From contig OY848931.1 in the NCBI GenBank assembly GCA_963693285.1, positions 3,195,644-3,259,643 on the forward strand: a DNA stretch of 64,000 bases. Direction: 5' to 3'. The notes beneath the pieces were generated by a model. The model was given only the letters and a program-made list of their open reading frames with translations. It had not been told where the DNA came from and ran no database searches. Below, one piece after another: positions 11,614 through 22,395 of the stretch. This DNA is from Xestospongia muta. Lineage: Eukaryota > Porifera > Demospongiae > Haplosclerida > Petrosiidae. Position 1 is the first letter of the stretch. Every line of letters begins with the position of its first letter. The translations under genes were made by a program, and so were the position numbers.

Positions 11614-14600
11614 ATGGCTAGTAATCAAAGTTGGAAATGGGAAGATCTTCAAGATCTTGGTCTAGCAGAAGAACTACAATCAGGACTGTATTTATCAGAG
11701 TTCGGATCTGACAGTATGAAGTAAGTCTAGTCACACGTGGTACTATAGAGCATGTGCTATGATGGATAACTCCGTATTTAATTTATGGATGTGTATCAAT
11801 CACATTCACGTGATTGTCACATGCATAAATGATATGAAGAACTCGTCCTTATACTGAGCATACAACCATAAATAAAAAAATACAATTTTTATTACTTAAA
11901 ACATCAAGTTATCTAGTTTTTTGTCCATTTAACTGAAGGGAAATTATTCAATCATTGATGCAAGACGAAGGGGCACAAGACTCATTTTACCCGGAAAATG
12001 TTCCTACCTCATTTGCATATCACCAAGAGCCATCTTCACCGAACCCTAATCTGTCATTGGCCACACCCACACAAAGCTGGTAAGTTGACAATTATGCCAT
12101 TATTAATCTCTTTGTCTGTTCTATAGTGTGACTTGTATACTGAGGATGCCTACTGCATGTACTGCTAAGAGTGAAGAACCATCTATTACATATTTAAACA
12201 GAGGTAAAGAACAAATAAAAGGTAGCATATAGAGTTATGGTAATATAATGACATATTTAATGAGAAATTAGTGCTAAATGTATTAGTTTATCATAGTTAT
12301 GATATTTTATTACTAATACTCTGGAGTCTAGACACTGTCTAAGGATTACATCATTTCTAGTCTATGTGTATGACGTACTCCATTAACTGTGTCACTTTAA
12401 CCTCCATAGGTCAAAGCTATTGTTTGACATTAACTTCTAGTCACTTGTCTGATACATCTATGCTTAAGGTAAGAATATTTGGTATGTGTATACCATGTGA
12501 CCTTTGACCTTTAGAGCACATTGGCAATTGAATTTCATGATTTAAGATTACGTAACAGTGAGGAAGCTCAAATCCAACAATGGATACAGGGTCATCCTGG
12601 ACAACGTATGATTGAGATAGGTTGGTCATTATATAGTGTCTTCTCCACACTCTTACCGACTCTGCTCTCTCTTTTCCTCTAGATTTTGCATCATGTGACG
12701 GTATATCTAATATAGAACATGATGGATTAGTTAATATGACTAGTTTTATGTGGTGTCCTCAACAACAAACTGTAATAGCATTTAAAGTAAGGAATTATAA
12801 TGAATAAACAACGTGGCATTATATCACAATTGTTGTATTGTTGTTTATAGATTCATTCACTAAGTAGTGAATTCACAGTTAAAAAACATGGTTAGCATAA
12901 TAATTTATAATTGTTTTTAATTATTTTACTAATCAAAGGAGGTGAAAAAGGAATCCCCTTTCGATTAGTAGTCAGCACATATACTCCAGAGGAAGCAGGT
13001 GGTTCTCTTATCTCAAAATCCTTTTGTCTTATTAAAGTCTTTAAGGTAATTGACTTAATTTATGGTAGTGAAACACACCATATGTACTATTTTGTAAACA
13101 TGGTCATATTATAGCGGGTACATTTGGTAAGGAATTTGACCAAGTGTTTTCAAAATGCTGTTTGATGAGTTTAAAATTTATCAATTTTTATTTGTTGACA
13201 GATTAATTTATTAAAAAAATGTAATTTTATTTAAATTTTTTCCATATTACCAAATCCTTACCACTATTTCCTGTTATATGATGCATTATACATAAATTAT
13301 TATGATTATTATATTATAAAAGTGCTTTATTTTTAGGACAAAGGAGCTGATCGGAAGCACAAACAAGATTTACAAAAACGAGAAAGACTACCACCAGAAG
13401 AAGCTGTAAATTCATAACAATGATGCAATTATGACATCGCTCTTTTTTATTAGGCTAAGTACTGGGAAAGTCATCCAGTGACAAGATTGGAACCGGTTAG
13501 TCTGAATGGGTGTGGTGTCGAGTTAATGACTCCACCTTTTTTAGTTACCATTGTTGTCAATAAAAACTGAGCAGAAATCACCACAATATTGTAGGTCAGT
13601 GAATAAATCCAATGAAGGAACAATATCCTTAATTGTTACTATTAGTTCTTCAGTTAGTTGTATTCAGTCAACACCTAGTGGTAACTATGGCATCAACTTT
13701 CAACAAGAATGTGTCACATCACCTACAGCAGTTACAGAACCTACTTCAGTTCAGTTGACTAATTTCTCTAATGTCGATGAGACAAGACAATGGCTTCAAA
13801 ACAATCGATTTGCTCCTTATAGCTCACTCTTTGTTAATTATGGTGGTCAGTAGCATGGCTAGTAAGTATAAATAATACTAACAAATTATTACTAGGGGCT
13901 GACCTATTAAGATTGAGTCGTAAAGATCTCATGGATTTATGTGGTCCAGCTGATGGCATAAGACTATATAATGCAATACATACAAGGTATATGTAGTATA
14001 GTAGTAACGTAATTGACTTAATATTATAACAACATATAGTATACCTGGTTATCCTCACAATGAGGAAATTCCCATGCTTTCTGTGACAAGAACTAATTTA
14101 CTAATATATCATTAATTTATAGAACAACATGTGTATATCATAGTTCATTAAAAATTTACAAATGCACAAATTTTGAGTAATCGTAACTTATTTTTGTTGT
14201 TTGTTTGTATTTCCTGAACTTCTAGCATTAAAATGTACACGTTTAGAATCAATTGAGCTACTGTTAGTAACATCTACAAATTTATACTAACCAGTGTTAC
14301 AGTATTAATGTATATATAAAAGACTTAATCATTTTCTCTTACTAGATCTGTAAAGACTATTTATATATCATTAGAAGAAGGCGCAGGTAAGACAACTATT
14401 GTAACTATTACATTATTAATTTGATTTGATGATAGCCATGTTATAGCCAACCATATATCCGGAAATACAATTTAATATCTATATCATTAATGTATAAGTC
14501 AACTTAGGATGGCTTTATGATGGAAAGTTCACTTATTTATTAAGGATTAATGGATACATTGTTAGAACAGTTATTGTACTTAAAATCAGTATGCTTATAA

Positions 14601-15083
14601 ACTTAACAATTGCGATGTGATGTTTCAATTTGTATGTTATTATCACGGACAACTGTAGTCAGTATTCTCTTCTCTATCAACATTCTTCAATAGCATATCA
14701 TGCTATATTTCTGGAGACTTTAACAGCCAATCATTTCAAGCAATTACTAGCTTCCAAGCTATCTATTCTCCCATCTCATGTAACAGCTCTTCATTTGCAG
14801 CATACTTATGGCATGTTGGTCAATGTGGATGATTTGGTAGGTTTGATGGACATTCATAGAATTAATCTGCTTTGATGTAACTAATTTTTATTTTTTAGTC
14901 CGTTCAAAATATGTATGATGAACAATGTTTTATTGTACAACCAGTGAAAGGTCAGTATTGTAGTAACCATGTAGAATTGTATATTTTCTTTTATTAGAGG
15001 AACAAGGGACATATCAACTCATTCTTAAAATACCATCAAACATTCCTTATACAAGTGCATATGGTTCAGAACCTCGATCATAA
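11614..15083 (+). CDS. TFCP2: Grainyhead/CP2-family transcription factor (TFCP2/LSF-like)
   Basis: Sixteen exons read through with consistent phases: 11614-11720, 11939-12079, 12127-12203, 12410-12468, 12515-12620, 12683-12786, 12851-12890, 12939-13045, 13337-13405, 13454-13495, 13545-13845, 13896-13986, 14346-14386, 14694-14836, 14899-14950, 14998-15083 (521 aa; vertebrate LSF is about 500). The CP2 DNA-binding region (about 83-285) contains [33 protein letters not shown] and CLIKVFKDKGADRK. A SAM-like domain follows (about 360-414: [28 protein letters not shown]), then the C-terminal oligomerisation domain ([11 protein letters not shown] ... GTYQLILK). It is a sequence-specific nuclear transcription factor. 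The LSF/TFCP2/UBP1 branch is favoured over grainyhead because of the SAM-like domain and short N-terminus. Most introns are 46-64 bp. The stop lies only 101 bp before the next start codon. Confidence 0.92.
12240..12430 (+). repeat. LTR-like sequence in CP2 intron 3, reaching exon 4
   Basis: About 190 bp resemble positions 740-950, the second half of the candidate LTR. Shared words include TCTAGACACTG, AAGGATTACATCATTTCTAG and ACTCCATTAACTGT. The similarity runs through the 3' splice site and about 17 bases into exon 4 (from 12410). Whether this is an inserted LTR fragment or sequence captured by the element cannot be decided by eye. Confidence 0.6.
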
Positions 15084-15184
15084 TTTTGTCCTATTTTCAT
15101 TCTTTTTTCGACAATAATCAATAATGGGTGTGGTTTTAGTTATCGCCACGCCCGTTTTCCTCGTACTTTCAACTTTTTGAATTT

Positions 15185-18100
15185 ATGGCTCTATTCTACT
15201 TGATCTTGCTGAGTCTGTACTTTTGTGCTGGCGCTGTAGACAGACATCAGAAGTATAATTCAGACAGTAGAAAATGGTGGAATGATATATGTCCTGCTAA
15301 TGACTGTGAGTTACCGTTTGCAGGAAGACACAAAATTTGATTATCTTTTGTAGGTATTGAGATAGATCTGAGGAAAGTTGACAAGGTCATTTCATTTTAC
15401 ATTGTAATGTGTTTGGCATGTTAAATAGAATCAGTTAATTAAGTATACAGTTGGAAATAACACACTGCAGCTGTACTGTAGGTACTTTCCCCATTGATAA
15501 CACAGACACTAGAATATGTATTATAGCTTTCAGTGTATAGATTATGGAGTATTTATAGTCATATTAGTGTCATCACTAGCTAGTCTCATGAGACAACATA
15601 ATGAAGGGCTGACCTTGCAATACTAGTCTCCAGCTCTACTCAACAGGAATAGTGGGTCCGGCTATACTGCTCAACCGCATGATGCAGCAATCTGAATAGC
15701 AACGTTAGAGTGCAATATAATCCAAGTTTTATAGCTGTTTCTGTTCAGTCTTGCATTTGTTCTTTTAAGACAATGCAATAGATAAAGCAGCAAGACTTGC
15801 AAATCAAATTGTACATAGGTAATAAAAGTAAAAAAATAATTGCCAAAAACTGAGGCTCACATGTATGCTAAATTCAACAGAACCAACTTTTGAAATGCCA
15901 ATAGAAATGGCCAGTTTGTGGCAAATTTCAATGTGGTTGTAAGTCTTCAGAGGATTAGATTATATTCTAACCAAATCCACTGAATGTGAGTGACTATAAC
16001 ATTTATGATACTGTTTTATATTATAAGCTGATGTAACATTTATGATACTGTTTTATATTATAAGCTGATGTTATTGTTGTTCATTTTATGAACATCTCTC
16101 ATGTTTATTACAGGTCATTGAAGAATTTTCTATCTCTGGCAAAGAAGTGAAGATCTTTTGCCTACGACCAATTAATTATAGTTCACTTCCAGGATTGCTC
16201 CATATCTGGCATCACTATTATGTTTCTATAACAACCAAAAACTCCAATGAAAACACCTTAATATTTGGCAATTCAACATTGTCTATAAAGACAGAAAAAG
16301 ACAATAAGTCTGGAGGTTTTTTGTTTGGACCTGCTGGGACTAATGTAACAAAAATTCAACTCTTTCCTTTTAAAGTGAACTGTCTGGGTGTAAAGTTATT
16401 GAAGGAAAATGAAATAAAATCTCGTCAACATATACGTGCTACTTTCATGAAAAGTTAGTTCTATAAATAAAGATAGGTATTGATAAATTTGTGTGTGTAT
16501 CTGTGTCTGTATCTTTGTGTGTCTATATCTATATGTCTATCTGTGTCTGTGTGTGTATGTGTGATTTTACACATATACATTATACACAAAGGTTTATAGA
16601 CATTTTGTCTAATCCCATTTTGTCTAATAAAATGTACTGTTGTCCCATTTCATCTAAAAGTGAAATAATGCAGGTTTATATAGGTTATAGTATAGTTTGT
16701 AAAACAAACACTACATCCATGATATTTCCATACTACTAAACTTGTCAATATTACAGTATTTCTTGTTCTTTTGTGCCTATGATCTAAGATTGTGTGGCAC
16801 TCCATAATCATATAAAATAGACAATTTAAAATTAACTACTGACTCAGTTGCACCCCCTATTTGTGACACACTAAAAAGTGGGCTACAAAAAGTTGTGCAA
16901 GCTATGAAGATCAGTGACTTGGCGCTTGTCTTATTGACCTTCCTCTTGTGTCTGAATGCATTAGGTGTGATCTACAGGATTGCCTTTCCTTTCCAGATAG
17001 CTTTGTGTGTGTCTGCGTCTGTGTCTGTATCTTTGTGTATCTGTGTTTGTGTGTGTGTCTGTATCTATGTGTATCTGTGTCTGTATGTATATGTCTATAT
17101 GTGTCTGTGTGTGTATGTATGATTTTACACACATACATTATTAACACAGATTTATAACCATTTCGTCTAATCTCATTTTGTCTAACAAAATGTACTGTTG
17201 TCCCATTTTGTCTAAAATTGAAATGATCCAGATTTCAACGAAGTTTTAAATTAATACAAATTACAATGAAATCCAGTGGCTATATGCCCTAAGCAGTTCA
17301 GGTAATGTATAGTCCCTTGCTTTGTATTTTTCTTTTATAGTTGAAGTCTGTTCTCAAGATTTTGATGCTTTCTCCTGTAGCTAATTCCATTAAACTGACT
17401 TCTGTTGTTGCTTGTTCAGACTTGAAAAGGGTGACTGCTTTATAATGAGCTTCCTTATTTTGCTGTGCCATCCTTCAGCATTATTATTAGTGCAAGGACC
17501 CTCTTGAATATAAAGACTCTAAGTGTACTATACTTTTTAGAAAGTTAAGATTAAAAACTCACAGTTAGTTACACAATTTAACTTCTCTAGCCTAAATTCA
17601 ATTATGTTAGGCCTTTTATACTTTAAGACCAAATGGGACAAAGTATTACATGTTTTAGATGGAACAGGGTTACATAAAATAGCATGAGACCTACACACAA
17701 CCATTACATTCAAAGACATTATAATATCGTTGCAGAGATAATGACTGGCTATCCTGTTTTATTGCTTTTGGGACTACTCATCTTCAAGATTGCACCTTAT
17801 CTCACTAAGTAAATTCACATACGCATACTCACAATTTCATTCCATTCCAATACTATTACTGTTCATGCCTATTTTCTTGACATAGGAATGTGACCTTTTA
17901 TTATTCTGGTGGTATTGCTATTGGCATTGTGGCATCACTTCTAATTCTCCTGTATGTATTCAGTAAATTAGTTCCTAAAAAGAACCTGCTAGGTTTGGGT
18001 CTAATAGTTGGGGGCTATTCCTTTGCTGGGTATCTTGTTCATTGGGTATACTCTCAAGGGATTGGATTTTTACAGGAGAACTGGGTCTATGTACTTTTTT

Positions 18101-18836
18101 ATGTAATTGTAGCTGGACTTGTTAGTTTTGCAATCTTGTATCGTATTGGTCCAGCGCATAATCGCACTCTTCAATTAATTCAGTGGTTTCTTCAGCTAAT
18201 AGGGCTGGCATTAATATACTTGTCATTTCACCAGTTGTGGGCTGTTGGTGTTGCCGTGGTAACAATGGTAGTGATTTGGTACAATATGCCGTTATGGATG
18301 ATTAATACGTTATTTTCTTTGTGAGTTATATATAGTTTGTTGCTATTGTCTGATATTTGTTTGTTGTGTAGATTTTTTTCAATATTCTTTTGTTTGCGTC
18401 CTCTTCTTCGTTTCTTTAAAAAAAGACCAAAATATTTGACTTTAGAGGAATATGAGGAACAAGGTCGAGTTGAGACAGACAAGGCATTACAAGAGTTGAG
18501 AGTGCATTGTCGACAAAGTAACGAATTTTGGGACAATAAACTTGATAAATTGTATTGTCAAGAAAAGTAAGAATGTAAGATACAAACAAAAGTTAATTGG
18601 TTCTTGTTCTTAGATTTTTGGACTTTCTCTCAGGCAAAGATCATGTTACAGAGTATGAACGTGATATCCACGAAGACGAGTTTGCTTTCTCTTATGAAGA
18701 GTCGTCAGACAGTGATATTGAAGAGGGCTTCCCCCCTTCTGAGACTCCTTCTCCTAATCTTTCATCATCTCATCACAGTACCAGTTCATCTCCTGGCTCT
18801 ACCCACACCCCTCTCACAAGGCGAAGATATTTATAG
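15185..18836 (+). CDS. NEMP1: Nuclear envelope integral membrane protein (NEMP/TMEM194 family)
   Basis: Seven phase-consistent exons: 15185-15305, 15354-15385, 16114-16453, 17736-17808, 17886-18320, 18372-18566, 18614-18836, giving 472 aa (human NEMP1 is about 440). The N-terminus is a signal peptide (MALFYLILLSLYFCAGA). A lumenal domain follows (to about residue 165). Then come about five membrane segments: VLLLLGLLIFKIA, GIVASLLILLYVFSKLVPKK, GLGLIVGGYSFAGYL, VLFYVIVAGLVSFAILY and the long stretch around LIQWFLQLIGLALIYL. The tail has the family's LTLEEYEEQGRVETDKALQE and FLDFLSGKDHVTEYE ... HEDEF motifs and an acidic, Ser-rich end. NEMP proteins sit in the inner nuclear membrane and support envelope stiffness and germ-cell function in animals. 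Intron 3 (16454-17735) is by far the longest and carries inserted repeats. The start is chosen for the signal peptide, 101 bp after the CP2 stop. Confidence 0.88.
15998..16071. repeat. 37-bp perfect tandem duplication
   Basis: Two identical 37-bp units beginning AACATTTATGATACTGTTTT lie in NEMP intron 2, just before exon 3. This is probably a simple slippage duplication. Confidence 0.85.
16491..17230 (+). repeat. Insert in NEMP intron 3: copied sulfotransferase 5' end between direct repeats
   Basis: Positions 16698-16997 are nearly identical to 19084-19384, the upstream region, start codon and first 32 codons of the sulfotransferase gene. The copy is flanked by two directly repeated blocks. 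Each has a GTGTCTGTATCT-type microsatellite (16491-16560, 17003-17112) followed by about 110 bp containing ATTTTACACA, TTTTGTCTAA and ATGTACTGTTGTCCCATTT (to about 16676 and 17225). The copied reading frame starts at 16895, keeps the membrane anchor and then runs into the microsatellite. It lies in the same direction as the host gene. Confidence 0.85.
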
Positions 18837-19083
18837 ACCAGTTAGTCTTTCCCTTAGAGTAAAATTAATATTATGAACCAAATGACTCTAGATTGTATAA
18901 TAATAATTATTTTTGGTTTTACAATACTAGACTGTTAATAAATTTAACACTCGAACTCATTTTTGTTTCCTTTATCAACATGAACTCCTACTAATTATGG
19001 AGACAATAGTCTCTTAGCATATCAGGATATCATGTAATTAGCAATACATAGACCTACATGTACATGTAACTATTATTTTTGGG

Positions 19084-19290
19084 TGTAAAACAAACACTAC
19101 ATCCATGATATTTCCATACTACTAAACTTGTCAATATTACAGTACTTTCTTGTTCTTTTGTGCCTATGATCTAAGATTGTGTGGCACTCCATAATCATAT
19201 AAAATAGACAATTTAAAATTAACTACTGACTCAGTTACACCCCTTATTTGTGACACACTAAAAAGTGGGCTACAAAAAGTTGTATAAGTT
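19084..19290 (+). promoter_or_regulatory. Upstream region of the sulfotransferase gene
   Basis: This 207-bp stretch immediately precedes the sulfotransferase start and is the part copied with it into NEMP intron 3. It therefore probably contains the 5' UTR and core promoter. No TATA box or other motif can be assigned with confidence. NEMP ends 248 bp upstream of it. Confidence 0.35.
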
Positions 19291-20454
19291 ATGAAGATCA
19301 GTGACTTGGCACTTGTCTTAGTGACCTTCCTCTTGTGTCTGAATGCATTAGGTGTGATCTATAGGATTGCCTTTCCTTTCCAGAGTTGTCATTGTCATTG
19401 TAGTAACACTCCTACTGTGAACAAAATTCACTATAGTACAGTGCGCATTAACAAACTGGAGACTATTGAAGACTTTATACCACCTGGAACATCCACTCTT
19501 GACCCCACCCATTCTCAATATTCCCACACTCGTATTGGTAGTGAGTTGACCTTTGATCTTGCTTCCTGCCCATCTCAATCAGTTGTGCCATCAAAAACAA
19601 AACCCCTACACACTTCTTGTCCTGCTGTGTTCATTATTGGTGCTCGTAAGGCAGGGACAACCTCATTATATCAGTACCTCTCACACCATCCAGACTTTGA
19701 GGGTATTCACCTTGAAAATGGACCTAAAGCTGGAGAAACGTTTCACTTTTCTGCTCGTTACTCAACAGAGAGTTGGGAATTGTACAAGTCACGATTTCCA
19801 AAGCAATCTATCATGACTGGTGATGCAAGTGTAGGTAACTTTGTGAACTGTGAAGCACCGAAACGAATATATGAATCATGTGGTAATTTCTCAAAAATAT
19901 TATTACTTCTGCGCAATCCTATTGATCGCTATAAATCAAACTTTCTTATGAGAACAAAACTTGGTACTAAAGAATACACTAACAATACAGCTCTCTCTAC
20001 AGTTATCAACATGGAGCTAAGCTCCTTTTATAAATCTTTACTGGTCAAAGGAGTTCACATGACCTCACAGACTGGAATGGATCTGGCACAGTGGTATAAA
20101 TTTTGTTGTATGTACAGCCCCTCTCGTAATATGATTTATGAAGGATTGTATTATGTACATGTAATGAACTGGCTCTGTAATTATCCAGCTGAGAATATTT
20201 TAATTTTGAATAGTGAAGAATTCTATGTTAATACTAGTTTCATTTTGAGGCAGGTCTACCAGTTTTTAGGACTTTCTCCATTAAGTGATGATCAAAGACA
20301 ATTAGTGACTTCATTTGTTTTCAATAAAGGGGCTTCCTCGATTTTGCCCCATCAGAGATTGCAAGATGAAGATCACAAGAAATTGAAACATATATATAGT
20401 CCCTTCAATAAAGCTATATTAAAGTTATTGAACTGGAATGATATTAAGTGGTAA
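19291..20454 (+). CDS. Type II membrane carbohydrate sulfotransferase
   Basis: An uninterrupted 387-codon frame. Residues about 5-30 (LALVLVTFLLCLNALGVIY) are a single hydrophobic signal-anchor, as in Golgi sulfotransferases. A stem follows, then the sulfotransferase fold: the 5'-phosphosulfate loop VFIIGARKAGTTSLYQYLS (about 112-130), GDASVGNF, and the 3'-phosphate site ILLLLRNPIDRYKSNF (about 203-218). Such enzymes transfer sulfate from PAPS to glycans in the Golgi lumen. The loop with KAGTTSL and the RNPIDRY strand recall the CHST15 and heparan-sulfate sulfotransferase groups; the exact acceptor cannot be told. Several NxS/T sites fit a lumenal domain. The start is supported by the anchor and by conservation of the same ATG in the duplicated fragment at 16904. 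A second tail of family members is not visible nearby. Confidence 0.85.
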   Translation: MKISDLALVLVTFLLCLNALGVIYRIAFPFQSCHCHCSNTPTVNKIHYSTVRINKLETIEDFIPPGTSTLDPTHSQYSHTRIGSELTFDLASCPSQSVVPSKTKPLHTSCPAVFIIGARKAGTTSLYQYLSHHPDFEGIHLENGPKAGETFHFSARYSTESWELYKSRFPKQSIMTGDASVGNFVNCEAPKRIYESCGNFSKILLLLRNPIDRYKSNFLMRTKLGTKEYTNNTALSTVINMELSSFYKSLLVKGVHMTSQTGMDLAQWYKFCCMYSPSRNMIYEGLYYVHVMNWLCNYPAENILILNSEEFYVNTSFILRQVYQFLGLSPLSDDQRQLVTSFVFNKGASSILPHQRLQDEDHKKLKHIYSPFNKAILKLLNWNDIKW

Positions 20455-22395
20455 CAGACAAGATTCAACAATCTATATTTAATTTTGTAATATAATGTTA
20501 TACTAATAGACTTATATATTTTTGATAAGAACTATCATTAGACTCAGTATTAAGTTTATCAACATTTGTTTCTGTTGCAAACACAAAGCCAATGGACTAT
20601 GAGTACAAGATAATGACTCCATCTCCAAACTGAGGACTCAGTTCATGTGGAAACTTTGTTACTAAAAAAGGTAAGTGTATTATTCCTTTTTATTATATAG
20701 TGTATTATCATAAGAAGTGTCTAAAGTCCAAGTAACAAAACACGATACTATAATGTGAAATTAATACATTTAGGCTCTGATGATTAAGATTTAGGGTCTT
20801 GTGTATATATAGTATAAAGTTCCCATTAAAGGACATTGTTTTCTTTGAATTAAATATACAATGGACACATTTTGCCAAGATTTATATAAATCCAGTGCCT
20901 TATATTACTCATTACTATGGACATAAGCTTTAAATAGAGCAAAATTTAGAAATGTATTTTCTTTGGTATTACTCATATGCATGTCATTGCTATTGATGTG
21001 TACAGTGGTAGACACTTTCTCTTTGTTCTATGCCAATGAAGAATACAACTCTTATTTATGAAAATATGTTGAGTTATAATGATTATGTCGATAGTAAATT
21101 GTATCATGTTATTTAGACCTATAACACTACAGTATGGACTATAGGATCAACTGAGAGAGGCTACCTATGTACATGTATATTATTTACTTTGATAGAGTCA
21201 CAGAGTTGAGAGACTGGGTAGAAGAGAACTCGAGAGTGAACTATCCTATTAAAGCTTGCTTGTTACGGATGATTGAAAATGGTCACTTGTTGATGGATGA
21301 TCAATGTACATGTTTCTGAGTATCATGGTATAGCTTTCATGTTGATAATATCGTCTTGAATTTGTTTGTGCACTCGTGAAGTTTTCTAATATCACATGTC
21401 ACAACTTATTGATGCTTTAAAATGTGCACAATTAGGCCAGATATTACTGGCTTAAATTTGAAGTGTACAGCTTTACCTAGAAGCACAAATACAATTAGGT
21501 ATGTAGAAGAGGGGACTTTTTCTTGTACTACTGTCTCAATATATTGACGACTCAGCATATTCATGTTAATACCAGTGGTAGAGTAAAAGGGCTGGATGTT
21601 TATCTAATACTGTGATTATAAATTCCATCATTATATATGTATATAGATCAGTGGCAGAAAAAGTGTACCTGTTTATACATACTGATATCAAGGATAACAT
21701 ACCTAAATATGCTAACTTTATATAGCTAGAGTGTCATATTTTTTAGATAATCAGGATGAATCATATGAATGAAGGCCCCCACAGGCACCTTGTTGATCCT
21801 GACATAAACATACAAGGATCTGTCAATCAGTATTATTTACAATTGTATCATACATTATATATGGGCTATTGAAAGAGAGTAAATGAATTTCATAAAGAAT
21901 GTGCTTTGAACTCTCTAGCATAGATAACACTGTAACATGAAATACATATGTACTTAGCAAACCACATTTGAGCATTATGTTATCACTTATATAAGTGCAT
22001 TGTTGCTTATCTAATATAACACATGAAAAGATAAATCTGTAGTTGGCAATTTGTCTTTGAACATGACATTCTTCAACACTACACACACACACACACACAC
22101 ACACACAATTAAATTAAAAATGAACCTGAAATGAATGCATGTATGCAGAAGATACAAGAAAATATATATACTATATATTTTTTCTCTTTTTAAGGATAAG
22201 TGGAAAATAAAAATAGTTAAATTGAGAAACATCAATGAAAATAATACATGTAATTACTTCCTGAGAGGTAGGAGGTCTTTGTTACGTAAAAGGTCGTCAT
22301 TCATTCATTAATTCCATGAACAGTTCAATAAAAGAATCGTTTTACATTAGTTTCAAGCATAGAACGTGATGTCTACGTTAGAAACTTAACTGATC
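20455..22395. other. Intergenic region with one coding-like relic
   Basis: Mostly AT-rich DNA without genes. One stretch at about 21197-21321 (+) is preceded by a plausible AG acceptor and reads as RVTELRDWVEENSRVN then YPIKACLLRMIENGHLLMDD before a stop. Its composition is protein-like, but I do not recognise it. Another short piece near 20590-20670 ends in a good donor (GGTAAGT). Together they may be exons of a lost gene. A (CA)n microsatellite lies at 22080-22107. Confidence 0.4.

Noticed and set aside
13046..13336. Possible MITE in CP2 intron 8 (GGTAAGGAATTTG facing CCAAATCCTTACC)
   Set aside because: The inverted words are short and imperfect, with no target-site duplication or second copy seen.
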